From the NCBI GenBank assembly GCA_047495785.1, contig JBLDXI010000025.1, forward strand, positions 1,302,001-1,366,000: DNA of 64,000 nt, written 5' to 3'. This document shows, piece by piece, positions 1-11,475 of this stretch. The position numbers were made by a program, and so were the translations under genes. Source of the stretch: Lepidodermella squamata (taxonomy: Eukaryota; Gastrotricha). Position 1 is the first letter of the stretch; each line of letters begins with the position of its first letter. A model generated the notes under the pieces. That model saw only the letters and a list, made by a program, of their open reading frames with translations, was not told the DNA's origin and did not search any database.

Positions 1-127
1 CTCGGACCACTCCATTAGCGAATCAGGTTTCTAGTACTAGTACTTGTCTGAAAATAGTTTATTTTTCCCAGCGCGAAAAAGTACAAAATTTCAACTGGAC
101 GACATGAATTGAGAGAAAAACATGAAA

Positions 128-682
128 TTAAATATTCTGGCAGTTGTCACGAAACCACAAAGCATTGTCAATAAAATTGACGACTCTGGTCTTGAATTGC
201 TTTAAATTGACATTATTCGGCATTGAAAAGCCCCCTGAATCAGGCGATATTTGACTGGCAATATTGCAAACCGTCCGCAGAGTTCCGTAACACTGAACAA
301 TTTTGTCGAGCATACTGAAGAAAATAGGCGCAATTTGCTGCTGTTTCGAATTTTCACTGTCAATCGAAATGTCATCAACTGATAACCGGCCGCAGTAATT
401 TTTCTTGAACGCATGGGCAACGAAAACGATACCAGGGATAACTTTAGAATATCGTGATTTCTTGCCGCCAGTTAGGGCTTTAGTTACAGCGCTCGATATG
501 ACTAACCGGCTGCGAAGTTGCGAAGTTGACTGCTTCCCAAAAACAGCTGATTCCAGCTTGGTGATGCCATTACTCAAACAAAAATCCGTGGACGAACTTT
601 TGGAGCATTTTGAAGATTGCACGGCGTTAGCTGGTCGCCGCAGCAAGGTGAAAGAGAAAAAGACAAAGGGCAGGAAAATCAT
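128..682 (-). CDS. Small secreted Cys-containing protein, copy 1
   Basis: A single-exon ORF of 184 aa with ATG at 682. It opens with a hydrophobic signal peptide ending near Ala-Asn-Ala (residues 1-20), so it should be secreted. I do not recognise the family. The second half carries a pattern shared with the genes at 1030-1443 and 50709-51147: an alanine/histidine-rich helix followed by YC (residues about 89-97), then VQC-x7-C (about 129-139), then an aromatic stretch ending in a final Cys near the C-terminus. Four cysteines at conserved spacing suggest two disulphides. No membrane segment follows the signal peptide. No intron is needed. Function unknown; confidence is moderate that this is a real gene because the pattern recurs in two paralogues. 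Confidence 0.65.
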   Translation of the reverse strand: MIFLPFVFFSFTLLRRPANAVQSSKCSKSSSTDFCLSNGITKLESAVFGKQSTSQLRSRLVISSAVTKALTGGKKSRYSKVIPGIVFVAHAFKKNYCGRLSVDDISIDSENSKQQQIAPIFFSMLDKIVQCYGTLRTVCNIASQISPDSGGFSMPNNVNLKQFKTRVVNFIDNALWFRDNCQNI

Positions 683-1029
683 GTCACGTTTTGCGGTTTG
701 AGGCTTAATCCCGTCCGAAGCGCGCCTTATCTCTCATTGTTTGAGGATAAGCTACTTTGTCAGATTATTAGTGATGTTTACGAATTTAATTTTAACCCGA
801 ACCGGCAGCTTTATGCGGATATGTGCGAGCTAATTATAGCCTGGCGATCGGAAATCCTCGAGCATATCAGGCGCCCCCGTTCCGGCAAGCTACTACGCTA
901 GTGCCTTTCATTAACCGAAATTTCGAGAAAATTTTGACTGACAAACCCGAAAGATCATGGCTAATAGAATCAGGAGGGGATTTATTTTGAAAAATACGGA
1001 AATCAACAGACAGAATAATCAGAGTTTAT

Positions 1030-1443
1030 TCACTGCTCCTGAAGACAATGTCCGCTGTACCATACAGCATTTGACGCGAATGAGTCTGCGAATAACCGAT
1101 TCGGCTTATTTTTAACGGCACTTCGCAAAAGTCCATCCGCACTGATGCAAGCTGTGTTGAGAGTTTTGTAGCATTGAACCGCTCGATCGAGTAGGCTTGA
1201 GAACAGTGACTTCATATTTCGAACCATATCAACGACTTCTCGCTCGTCCTTGCCAGAATTCGTGCAGAATTTCATCCGGAAAGAGTGAGCCATGAATATG
1301 GCGCCGGATAGTGACTTCGGGATAACTACAGGTGTTCTCAGGGTGTTAAGCGACATATCTAACAGATTCGGCTCGTCTTGCATCATAACGTTGCACAGAA
1401 CATCTGCCCATGTGAAGGCAGCTAGGAAAAGCGATGTCCTCAT
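1030..1443 (-). CDS. Small secreted Cys-containing protein, copy 2
   Basis: 137 aa, ATG at 1443, single exon. The N-terminus MRTSLFLAAFTWADVLC is a plausible signal peptide. It aligns by eye with the neighbour at 128-682: MAHSFRMKFC against VAHAFKKNYC, VQCYKTLNTAC against VQCYGTLRTVC, and NAVWYSGHC against NALWFRDNC. It lies head to tail with that gene and about 350 bp upstream of it, so the pair looks like a tandem duplication. It is shorter because the region after the signal peptide is reduced. Product function unknown. Confidence 0.65.
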   Translation of the reverse strand: MRTSLFLAAFTWADVLCNVMMQDEPNLLDMSLNTLRTPVVIPKSLSGAIFMAHSFRMKFCTNSGKDEREVVDMVRNMKSLFSSLLDRAVQCYKTLNTACISADGLLRSAVKNKPNRLFADSFASNAVWYSGHCLQEQ

Positions 1444-1717
1444 GATTGGGCTGAGTGAATTATTGACCGAGCTAGTGAATTGCAGACTGAATTACGCTAA
1501 AGTGAGATTTTGCGTGGCTTAAATAGGCTTTGTCTTGCTAATAATCGCCAGATATTTTCGAACTGTCACGAAGTATTTTTTATTTTTAAAAGGCTTTCCG
1601 GTTCGCGAAACGCCCAGAGCTCAAATTGATTTTTCTCTGCGACTTGTCTGTAATAGCGCTTAATGAGAGTTTTATTTCAGACGTACAAAACCTATTCTTT
1701 GTCTGATGTAAATACAA
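1444..1717. other. Intergenic spacer
   Basis: No coding feature recognised; a plus-strand reading frame here is antisense to the secreted protein gene and has no splice support. It contains the 5' flank of the secreted gene and the 3' flank of LYL1. Confidence 0.5.
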
Positions 1718-2843
1718 TCAGCGCAGTAGACCTAGGCTTCGGCGTTGGCGGAATAGCTTAACCCTAAAATTCCATGAAAAAGTTCAAATTTTCTATAATT
1801 TGACAAAAAGATAAACCTACGATAAATATACGATGATTAGAGTGGCGAGGCCTAATACTGTCCCCAGTATCGCAGCTGCGATTACTGCCCCGTCGTCATG
1901 TGAAGGCGTGATAGTACTTGAAGCAACGTGGTTAGCCGCCGTGGATTCGATCTCAGTAACCTGGTTAGCCGTCGTGGATTCGATCTCGCGGCAGCTTTTC
2001 TCGCCTGTGATCCAGTCTAGTCTATGGTCATTACAGACATCGCCGCAGCACGTGCATATATTAGAATTGTCCTCAGCGTAATAACTCTTTCCGCACAAAT
2101 CAGGCGTGGGCAGGTTTATCGCGCCCCACTCGTAGGCTACGCCTAAGTCCTTCCTAAAAATGACCTTTTTCTACGAAATACAGTGAATGTAATGATTCAC
2201 TCAGCTGTTGAAACCTTACATAGCAAACTTGGTCGTTAGTTAGCGGAATAACGATGACATTTTCTGGAAGAATAGGGCTGTCTGAAGACTACAGGTGAAT
2301 ATAACCACGAAATCAAGTCCTGGAACCAGTACAAATTGAACTCACGTGGTACGACAGGCACGTCTTTTGGATAGCATAGTGCGGCTTATCGTTGCATGAA
2401 TCGTCCAGCGACGCATTATTGCACGTTTCCCCGCAACAGGTACATGTTCGCGTGTACTCGAAACTGAAATTTGACGGATTTAAGCCCCGTTGTACGTTAC
2501 GCTCGAGAGTTTCCTCAATGACATCGCCACATTGGAATTTAGGTATTCCCCGCTCTGCACAGCCCCATTCGAATTCCGATGCTGTAGAATTTTCGCCATC
2601 GATTCTAGTGAATTTCGCTATTTTGCGTTTCTAAAAAGAGCCTTCACTATAAAGTTGTCTATAAACCGCATTTTATACATAGCAGAAGGCGTGTTCTGAG
2701 TTGCAGCTGATTTCGTCTCCGCTAATTGGTAAATCGGAAGTCACACTTGTTGCTTTGTTGCACTTGTTGAGATCGATTTGTATCGCCTCAGCAGAAAGTA
2801 AGAATAACAGCCCTTGCAAGCCTGTAGCAAAGAGCTTTTCCAT
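1718..2843 (-). CDS. LYL1: two-module Ly6-like membrane protein with cytoplasmic tail
   Basis: Five exons read by eye: 2679-2843, 2346-2630, 2220-2288, 1821-2170 and 1718-1763 (about 304 aa). Exon 1 gives a signal peptide (MEKLFATGLQGLLFLL) and the first Cys residues. Exon 2 completes module A with FEWGC, CGD and CTCCGETCN. Exons 3-4 form module B with CTCCGDVCN. A Ser/Thr linker with an imperfect EIESTTANQV duplication precedes a transmembrane helix (about AVIAAAILGTVLGLATLIIV). The first three introns are phase 0. The last is phase 2 and leads to a basic tail KLFRQRRSLGLLR. If that intron is not removed, the protein stops at 1817 just after the helix. GATA-type sites lie upstream (2890-2896, 2920-2925). 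Confidence 0.82.
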
Positions 2844-3100
2844 TTTTGCAGCATGAAATATTTTATAGAAGTGTAGTGACTGATTTTTTAGATAAGGAAA
2901 TGACCACCTGCCAATTACCGATAAGCAAGTTGGGTAATTACATATGCATTAGAGACTTGTGATAATTGTTTTCTTACTTTCATCGTGGACGAGAACGGGG
3001 CAAGCTTGAAGCCTTCATGGTAATGATGTGGGATTTCATAAAATAAGGAATGGCTGTTATTTTATAAAAAAGCAAATTAGTATGGCCAAGTTTAGCTTTA

Positions 3101-3140
3101 TTCATACTATAATATCAGTATTCATACTATAATATCAGTA
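3101..3140. repeat. Perfect 20-bp tandem duplication
   Basis: The 20-base unit TTCATACTATAATATCAGTA occurs twice back to back. The second copy contains the stop codon of the inferred LYL2 cytoplasmic-tail exon (TGA on the minus strand at 3135-3137). The duplication lies at the 3' end of the gene and adds material to its 3' UTR. Confidence 0.9.
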
Positions 3141-4494
3141 ACTACGACCATTTAGCCCACGATTAACCAGTGCTAAAGTCTCGATGCCACCTCGTTTGAT
3201 TACATATAGCCGATAGCTAATAGTAAAAAGTAATCTCGTTAAAGTAATCATGATTAAATAAAAAGTTACCTTAAATATGCTATAATAAGGAGGGCTATGC
3301 CTAGGAAAGCTCCTAGCACTCCTCCAACCACTGCAGCTGTCGAATCACCTCCACTTTCTTCAGTCGTCGTAGTCAACACTTTTGTCGTCGTTGTAACATC
3401 CGGATTAGTTGCAGTTGTTCCAGGCTCTGGCGAAGTTGTAGTTCCTTCCGTGGGAACAATAGGAGTTGTTGGTTCTTCAGTTGATGCTGTTGCTTGCGTG
3501 GAAGCACTTGGAGTTGTTGGCTCGACAGTTGTTGGCTCGACAGTTGTTGTTGTTCCTTCTGTTGAAGTTGTTTGCTCGTCAAAGCATTTCGAGCTGTTAA
3601 CCGTGATCGAATTCAGAATATCTCCGTTGCAGAGAGAGCCGCAGCATGAACACAGTTTACCACTGTAGTTTTCATCAGCCGCATCGTAGCTGAACGGGCA
3701 TAACTGGTTCGGAAGAAGCGATAAACCCGCCCATTCGTATTCAATTACGCCATTGACAACGCGACTAATTTTCTGTATATTCAATTCAATAATAATTGGT
3801 GAAAGGATTGAATTTCGAAACCAACCGTGCATTGCTCAATGTCGGTTACGGGCACTTGAATCGATCTATCTGGATCCAAGTCGGGATTAGTAGATGATCC
3901 AGGCTATGAAGAGAAACGGATACAGGCCCAATAATATACTTCATGATCGATTTTCGTACCCTGTTGTAGTAGGAGTAGCACATTTTCCCGCTAAATTTCG
4001 GCTCTTCATTGCAGCTCGAATCATACTTGGCGTCATTGCACAAGTCTGCGCAGCAAGTGCATGTTTGGGTGTTGGCATAACTGAAAAAATCCACGGCAAC
4101 TCTACCGCCTCGACTCGAGAAAATTATTTCGCCACAATCATTCTGGTAGAAATCCTTCACTGGCCAATTATCACTTGAGCAGTCCCATACATAGTACGTC
4201 GATTGCTTTGTCGAGTTACCGGCGAAAATCTGCGTCTCAACTACCCTAGCTTTCTTTGAGAATTTATTAAAGAAATTCCTTCAAAAATTACATTTTTATG
4301 GAAACTTTTACCAAGCAGAATGCAGACGGGTCATCACAATTCACATTGGTGGCATCAGCAGGTAATGAGCCGTTGTTCTCGTTAACCGCTTTGTAGCATG
4401 TCAAGCCATGAACTGAACAGCCTAAGCATCCAATGAGAAAAATGGTTCTAAAGCTTAACTCGAACCACATCGTGAATTTTTCAGAGTTTACCAT
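3135..4494 (-). CDS. LYL2: two-module Ly6-like protein with mucin-like stalk and tail
   Basis: Exons 4312-4494, 3960-4253, 3826-3903, 3270-3772 and 3135-3216 (about 379 aa). Signal peptide at the start (a second in-frame Met lies eight residues in). Module A has CYKAV, VWDC and CTCCADLCN, where the usual Gly is Ala. Module B has YEWAG and CSCCGSLCN. Between module B and the membrane is the longest stalk of the family, about 85 residues rich in Thr, Pro and Ser with repeated VEPTT/EGTTT, so probably heavily O-glycosylated. A helix (about VVGGVLGAFLGIALLIIAYL) follows, then a phase-2 intron and a tail starting YRLYVIKRGG. A donor after module B's first exon reads GTTGGT, weaker than its relatives. 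A TGATAAGA site lies upstream at 4573-4580. Confidence 0.82.
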
Positions 4495-6510
4495 TTTATC
4501 AATGAAACAGAGAATTATGCTGCTCCATTATCTTCCCGGTTATCCATATCGCTATCTCAATGACAAGAAGGATCTTATCACATCCACTAATAAACTATAG
4601 AATGTAGTTTAAGCCCCTACTACAGGAGTTCTTATTTTTCAAGAATATCTGGCAAAAAATAACCGACCTATACCTAAAATTCGAAATTTGTAAAATATCG
4701 AATTGTCAAAGCTACTCGACCTATATTTCTGGGGACAATTCTATATTTGTCAACGAACGATCCGGTGATCACTTATGGTTTATATAACTCTATTTTTACA
4801 TTTTTATATTAAACCGGGAATACCAGTGGGTCTATTTCATCTGCTCACTTAAAAATGATTTTTCATTGTGAAATTACATTTTCTTTTATTTTCAGCGTGT
4901 AACGGAAAAAAGAATGATCTCAAAAATAAACTAATTTGTTATTTCAGCTGGTGGCTAAGGAGGATAAGACGCACTTAAAAATTGAACAAAACTGAACAAA
5001 AACCACTCTTCGATAAAGTGAATGCATTGTCAAGGCGGTGTTAAAAGGCGGTCTGATTGGTTTAAATTCTAGTAGCCGACATCGCAAAGTATTACTCTTC
5101 AGAAAGGCGATAAAAAATACATCAAATTGAAATTACGGTACACTGTCAAAGTTCAAAGTCGTCCTCGCCTCCATGAAAGGGTTGAGAGTGGTCTCAGAAC
5201 TGCGCTTTGACAGCACTTGTGTTGTTGTCAGCAATATCAGCATCAGGCTAGTTTTAATTTTCTCACGTTGACATAGTACCTACGCCATATCATGCTCACT
5301 AATAAAATTTGAGATTAACTTGTTAACTTTATGATTGAACTTTATGATTTTTTCGCGATCGCCTCTCCTCTTCTCCTGTGGAAGTCAGTTTTTTGGCCTA
5401 ATTACATAAGTAGAATCAGGAATATCATTAGGCGACTTGCACGCAACAACAATTTGCGGGAAATAGGAAACAAATAGCGTAATGCATTTGATGACTTGAA
5501 ATCTATTAGCTGTTGCATCATTTCAAATGGCAGCTGTTAGGAGGCACCTAACTATTTTGCTAAATAAGGCGCGAGAAGGTGAATTTTTCAACCTGGGGAA
5601 GACTAGTAGTTAGTGACTTCAATCGCAAAAGGAAGGCGTCAGCATACAGGCAGTTTGCGGCATAAAAAATGCGGCTATTGGCAGATTGCAAACTAAAGTA
5701 GGTTTTGACAGTTTTTGTAACATGAATGTTGTCTCCAGTCTCGAGAGATATGGTTAAAACTAGCTTTCCAGTGTCAAAAAATAATTGGAATTAATTAATT
5801 GTGTAATTAATGAAATTTCAATTTTTTAAACGTCAATGATCAAAAACTGCTGAGAATTCATTTAATAAAGCAAAAGATCGGCATGATGCTGTGTAAAGAT
5901 GTGTTGACTTCGTTGATCTTGATTAAGATGATTGCCAAAAATGTAATGAGATGATTCATTGGTCGAGTTGGACTTTGGACCTCATTAAAAATATCACGCT
6001 TTTTCTGATTTTCTGCAAACCGCGGCGTTCTATATTACGTCTCTTGACTATGGAAGGATCGTAAGCGTCCGACCTTTACTAGTATCTATGGACGGCATGC
6101 CAGATGGCCGTTGACGTCGTGGCATGGCTGACAGCTGTTGCTGTCATATCTACCAGCAGCAGCTCGTTCGGGGCATGGGCCGGGCTGGTGTTGCTTGAAT
6201 AGCCGGCGTAGCCGTGTGCCCCGTGGAGATTAATCAGATAAGGGCTAAATTCACTGCTGTTGTTGTTTTCAAACCAATCTTCGCGCGTTGTTTCACGAAT
6301 TGCTCCATTTTCGCGTTTTTCGTAAAAATATCAGCCGCCATTTCGTCAGTAGCACAACACTCAATTTTCACTAGATTTCACCTTGATTTCACCAACTTAT
6401 TTGCAATAATTTCGATCAGGATATGGAGCTTGCTACCAGTCCCCCTCCGACACTCGGTTCGGTTTGGCATCAATTATATTTACATCACGCCCGGTGAATT
6501 TGGGTGCACC
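4495..6510. other. Long non-coding interval
   Basis: About 2 kb with no ORF that shows family similarity or splice structure. It holds the upstream region of LYL2 (with TGATAAGA at 4573-4580) and then AT-rich sequence. Around 6060-6230 the base composition turns GC-richer, but no coding frame is convincing. The plus-strand ORF at 6214-6540 shows no recognisable motif. Confidence 0.5.
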
Positions 6511-6659
6511 GGAGTGAATTTTAGGTTAGAGCGTTTATAGCCGCACATCAGGATGTATGTTTAATAGCTATTCGTAGATCCTGATGTATGTGGAGTGAAT
6601 TTTATTTTAGAGCGCTTATAGCCGTACACCAGAATGTATGTGTAAAGTTTATTCGTACA
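6511..6659. repeat. Imperfect tandem repeat, period about 81 bp
   Basis: Two copies begin with GGAGTGAATTTTA (6511) and GGAGTGAATTTTATTTTAG (6592 after a base of overlap) and share the core TTAGAGCG.TTATAGCCG followed by ATGTATGT. Copies differ by scattered substitutions. The origin is unclear; it may be a decayed mobile-element end. Confidence 0.7.
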
Positions 6660-7245
6660 TTAATAGTTTTATCCATGTTATTCTTGAGAATTAAGCAAAC
6701 AAGTTTGGGAAATTATTACTCATATTACTGTTCTTTTGAGTAAGATGCGGAATCCAGCTACACCATTTAGAAAGTGCCATGGAATGATAATCGGTGAAAT
6801 AAACTGCATAGGCCGTATTATTTTGCCTTTATTCCCGGTCCACCCGTGTCCAACCCAAAAAGTGGGAACCAAAAGTCGATTTATGTAGAATTTTCATATA
6901 AAACGATTCTTCGTCAGTTGAAGAATTCAACAGTCGAAGTTCCATAGCCATAGCTCTCACACCTGGGCAGCAAGTTCAGTCGCTAAATATCATGTACCAC
7001 TATTCAATCTGTTTATTTTATTGTCAGTTTATTCCTTCTCATTTTCGAATGCAAGTCCGAATCCAAAAAAGGGGGGGGTGTTCCATCTTTCATGACACTA
7101 ATCTCAAAAAACCCATGTCTCATCTCCCATAAGTTTTTATACTCAAATAGAAGAGAAGATTGAGAATAAGGTTTTAAAAGAGAAAACAGCGAGAACCACA
7201 GCAAATTATCCACGACTTTTTCGTCCTGATTAGCAATCACACTTT
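6660..7245. other. Non-coding interval upstream of IRG gene
   Basis: No gene recognised. A minus-strand ORF at 7013-7240 runs across a G-homopolymer and lacks any family feature or splice site. Confidence 0.45.
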
Positions 7246-7420
7246 AAGGTCAAAGTCGAGTTTTGGAGCCGTGCTATTCTGAGACCTCACACTGCGGTGG
7301 CTCCCGCATATTTGTTCTATTTATAGAAGTTGGCATTCTATTCAACTTGTTACACGTGAAATAAGAGATGTAAAGTGTAAAGTCTCAGAATAGAACGGCT
7401 CCAAAACTCGATTTCAGCTT
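7246..7420. repeat. Short inverted-repeat element (MITE-like)
   Basis: The left arm at 7246-7285 contains TCGAGTTTTGGAGCCGT and CTATTCTGAGAC. The right arm at 7382-7420 holds the reverse complement with a few mismatches. The spacer is about 96 bp and non-coding. It sits 145 bp before the IRG start codon, so it may form part of that promoter. Confidence 0.7.
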
Positions 7421-7565
7421 AATCGAGTTTTTTTAATTAAATGAGCACCCATGAATTATAATCACAACTCCAGTTTCCTATGATTCAAATACCGTAACTG
7501 GAAGGTAAACGTGTAACATCTTTTACTACTACTATTAGGATATGTTCATTAAAAATTAACGCAGC

Positions 7566-8669
7566 ATGGGAAATAGAGTATCTAACGCCGTGAAGAAGGC
7601 TGCAAGTTTCATACCTTTTGGTGGAGCGATCGGCGCTGCTGCTGGAGGAGCAGGATCAATAGCTGGGTCAGCAGTGGGAGCAGTAAGTGGGTTTCTCGTT
7701 GGATTATTTGATAGCGTGGAGGCCGACAGTAAACAAATTCCTCAACATGCGTTGGTAAGGCTATTTTTGCGTCCGTGACAATCAATCTCATTATATGAAT
7801 AGAATACCGAAGCTAATAACATGCGAGGAAATCAACGAAATTCCCAAGACTACGATCTAAAAAAGGCAGAAGCTCGTGCGCTCGCTAGAGCAATCCGCCT
7901 GGGAATGAATACGAAAACCGACTTCAACATAGCAGTCGCTGGTCTTTCCGGCGCTGGAAAGTCTGCCTTGGTGAATGCACTCCAAGGCAAAAATGTAGCC
8001 AAAGAAGATGTTGTTGAATGCACTTCCGAACCTACGGCGTACGACCTAGAAATTGGTAAAACCCTGCCTGTTCATTTATGGGATGTTCCTGGAAGTAGTA
8101 CACCCAGTAACCCAGCTGCCGAATACTATCAAGACAAATGTCTGTTCTATATGGATTGCTTGATAATTGTATATCAGAGATCAATTTTGGAGTCTGATGT
8201 CTCATTTGCGCGACAAGCAAGGGAAAACAAACAACAAGTCTGCTTTGTTAGAACCCGGGCGGATCAGGACGCCGATAACATTGCTGATGCAAAATATGAT
8301 TCTCCCGATGGCTACAAAGCGCTCGCAACATCGCAGCGTCGGGAAATTTGTACGGAACTTGGACAAAAAGCCGAGAAGCAATTCCACGATAATATTAGTC
8401 GATTCACAGAACTGGATGGTGTTCAGCATTTTTACGTAAGCAAGAGGAGAATGATGGAAGTAAGGAAAGACAGCTATTTGCTTCCGGCGGTATTTTTTGG
8501 CGAGGAAGAATCTACTGCAAACAAACGATATGAAAGCAATTTCCCGGAAATGGATGAATTGCGGATGCTGAGATGGATCATTGAAAGTGTGAGCGAGACA
8601 CGCAATGTCCGACTGAAGTTGAACAGTGACATCTTAAATAAATTGGGTCGCTGGTTTAAGCTGATTTAA
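7566..8669 (+). CDS. IRG-like GTPase with myristoylation signal and glycine zipper
   Basis: Two exons, 7566-7754 and 7803-8669, joined in phase 0 (intron GTAAGG...GAATAG, 48 bp), give 351 aa. The G1/P-loop is GLSGAGKSAL, G3 is DVPGSSTP (IRG proteins usually DLPGxG) and G4 is TRAD in place of TKxD. About 350 aa is close to the usual size of vertebrate immunity-related GTPases. The protein starts MGNRVS, matching an N-myristoylation signal (Gly2, Ser6). Residues about 17-48 form a Gly/Ala-rich segment with repeated GxxxG spacing, expected to bind or insert in membranes. So it is likely a membrane-associated dynamin-like GTPase. This is the only GTPase of its kind here and one of two plus-strand genes. 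A poly(A) signal AATAAA lies near 8855. Confidence 0.88.
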
Positions 8670-9623
8670 GAACTGGACTGATCAATGAATCGCTTGATTG
8701 TCTACCCGATTGACCAAAAAATTGTTTCCAACAGTTAATTATTGCCGAGTTATTACCGATATCGTATTATATTTTATATTCAATATTCATGTAAACTGTC
8801 GATATCAAAATGCTTGTGTTCCCCTGTGAAACCGTTAACCATATGAGCCTATACAAATAAAACCACGAAATGCCAAAATAAGATTGTGCATGTGTGAGTT
8901 CAAACAATCTGACAGTTCAGGACTTCATTCTTGCAGAATATCCGTTTTTAATTTCAGACTGGTTTTCAAGATTGGTTCCACGTAGGAATACACCTTCCGT
9001 ATTTGGTGAAAATGCACGCGAAGAAGGGCTGCGTATTTTTTCATCCCCATGAAATACGCCATTTCATAGATTAGAGTGATTCCCGTTCTTCCAACAACGA
9101 CCACCCAACCGCGCGGTTTCCCAATAATTAATCTCAAGTGCACACCCTCCCAACCAATGCTCCCAACCTCAGCATTTAATTAAAATTAAATTAATTTTCC
9201 CAGTCACCGGCGAAGTAACGTGGTCATTTTACCCATCAGTTCTAACTATACTACTGCAGCCCCGCCTCGCAAAAATCAGCCGAGTGGTGCTCAAGCTGTC
9301 TGAAATGCTTTTTATTTCTCACCCACGTTGATTGCCCAGGCTAGTTGGGTTATTCAACAATGAAAATAGCCTGTAAAGATCTGAATTTTAGCAATTTTGG
9401 CTGGATCATCATTTAGGTAAGTAAGGCAGCACAATCGATTGCTTTCTTAGGGCCATTTTCAAGGTTTCAAGGCCTGGCTCTGTCTAATGCGTGAGTTTTT
9501 ATGTTTGAGTTTGAAGCCCATAGGTTTATCCAGTATGAGTATCATCGAAAGACTGGCACCGATTTGTACCTTGCATATCGTCACTTTTACTGCGCGTATT
9601 TACGACCGCAATTATTGCCTTAT
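8670..9623. other. Intergenic interval between IRG and sushi genes
   Basis: Holds the 3' flanks of two convergent genes. A minus-strand ORF at 8925-9143 (about 72 aa) has no Met start of its own and no recognised motif; I do not call it. Nothing else seen. Confidence 0.5.
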
Positions 9624-11475
9624 TCAGCCGAAAGGAAAACCAAAGAAAAGTGTTGACTGCGTGGTAGTAGTTAGCTGGCCGCACGTCGGCAGCGCGACAT
9701 CGTATGTTTTCATGGCGATGCATTTGACCTTGCCGGTAACGCCCGCTGGAAATTTCTTGCCAGCATCACACGCGCACGTGAAAGATTCACCGACACTGAC
9801 GAAATCATCTTCGTTTTCGCGACCATCAACCTCACAATATCCGCCGGAGATTTCACTCGGGAAAGCGCAGACTGGTTTCGCGGTTGTTGAGCTGAAGGTG
9901 CACGATGGTCTGCTACCATCCCACGTGTCCATGCCCTTGCAGGTCAACGTGACGGTTGCACCGTTTTGCCCATTGGTTAGATAACCTCTGTCGCAGCCGC
10001 ATATAGCTTTCTCTCCAACATCGAAATCAGTCGCGCCATCGTTTAGTGCCGACATGCAGTAGCCATTGGTCAGAGTGTCCAAAGCAGAAAGAGTACAGAA
10101 AGGTTTCAGTGTGGTGGTAATCTTCACACACTTCGGCAGCACACCAGAAAATGTCCTGGTTGATTGACACTTCAGAACTCGATCCCCTGTGAACAGGTAG
10201 TCATCTTCATCGTTACATGCACAAGAAACCTTAAAGGTTGAAGGCAGAAATTGAATTGTATGAAAGTTGTTAACATCATTTGAAATACCGTTCGCCCGAT
10301 GTCAACATCGTTATCGTCATCGCCTTCCTCGGCGTGGCAGACGCCTCCGACAAACGTGGGAGCCTTGCCGCAGCCGGCAGCACGAGTGGTTGTGGCGACC
10401 CTGACGCAGGTTGGGTATTTGGACCAGGCGCCATTGGTCTGACAGGTAATCGTGGGATTTCCAGACATCTGGAAGCCAGGATTGCACTGGAATGAATAAG
10501 GATTAGTACAAGCGAATATTTCAGCCCATTAGCCTACTGTGAATGTAACAGCCTCTCCGATTCTAAAGATCTGTTTGTTGTCGGCGCCGCCGATACAGTT
10601 GCTTCCATCGCAGCCGGTATTGGGAACGTCCTTCGGCCTTGCGCATGTAGGAGCCAGGGTGGTTGTAGTTATAGGCTTGCAGGTGGGAACATTGGAGAAT
10701 CTAAGGTTTAAAAATGGGTATAAACTTAAGTTGCCTTGAAAATTGACGAAAAATACCTGTCATTTCCGATGCATCTAGCCCGTGCGCTCGTTGGCCACAA
10801 AGCGTCACGACGTTTACGACCAGACAGTGTTGCTGTAGCGCTGACGAAGTATCCAGAGTTGCACATGCAAGAAACTTCCTCATTCAACGCGATGCGTGGA
10901 TTCGTGGTGTTAATTCTTGAGCAGGTACCGTAAGCGACTAAAGGTAATTTTGCGCAGCCCGGGAATATTGTAGTGGTTGTGATAATGGGTTTGCAGGTCG
11001 GCGGGTTCAGCCAAGTGTTCCATTCTTTACAAGTCGGGTTCAGTACCCCAGTTGAGCGCGTGTAGCCGGTCTGACAGGAGCAGGTAGCTTGGTCTCTAAC
11101 TCTGAAGTATTTTCCACCCAATTTCGCGCCAATGCATGAGCCGAAAGGCACCGTTGGGGGCGAGCAGATCATCTCACAAGTTGGGCTCTGGGTCCAAGTA
11201 CCATTGGCCTGGCATGTGACCTGAATCGGACCAGTGAAAACCCAGCTGGAGTTGATTGGCTTGTAATAGACAACGGTATTGGGGTCGTAGAGCTGCAGGT
11301 CCTTGACTTCGCTGGTTTTGACAAGGAAGGAAGCAGCGCTAGAGTCAGCCCATGGCTTAGTTGAGCAGTTGCCACAGTAGACAAAGGGCGGATTGCCGCA
11401 CTGGCGGCCATTGACAGAACTGAGGAAGAAACAAGCTACGCCCAGAAGGGCGAAGGAGAGAACAGCTTTCAACAT
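9624..11475 (-). CDS. Secreted protein with seven sushi/CCP-like modules
   Basis: Four exons, 10757-11475, 10538-10700, 10289-10486 and 9624-10229, give 561 aa with all joins in frame. A signal peptide (to about Gly-23) is followed by seven Cys-rich modules. Most end in PTC or a similar SC/KC after a GxW or aromatic residue, as in complement-control (sushi) repeats: examples are NGTWTQSPTC, WNTWLNPPTC, NGAWSKYPTC and MDTWDGSRPSC. Modules are joined by Thr-rich linkers (TTTT, TTTR). There is no transmembrane segment and the C-terminus is FFGFPFG, so it is secreted. A dibasic GRKRRD in module 3 could be a protease site. Sushi proteins commonly bind proteins or glycans outside the cell; the specific partner is unknown. 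Confidence 0.85.

Noticed and set aside
405-901. Two overlapping plus-strand ORFs
   Set aside because: Antisense to the secreted protein gene, without signal peptide, motif or splice support.
3297-3668. Plus-strand Val-rich ORF of 123 aa
   Set aside because: It is the antisense of the Thr-rich stalk of LYL2; ACN codons read as valine-rich on the other strand.
8925-9143. Minus-strand ORF of 72 aa between IRG and sushi genes
   Set aside because: No genuine ATG start, no recognised motif, no splice sites linking it to another exon.
9487-9984. Plus-strand ORF of 165 aa
   Set aside because: Antisense to the last exon of the sushi gene, which has a far stronger case.
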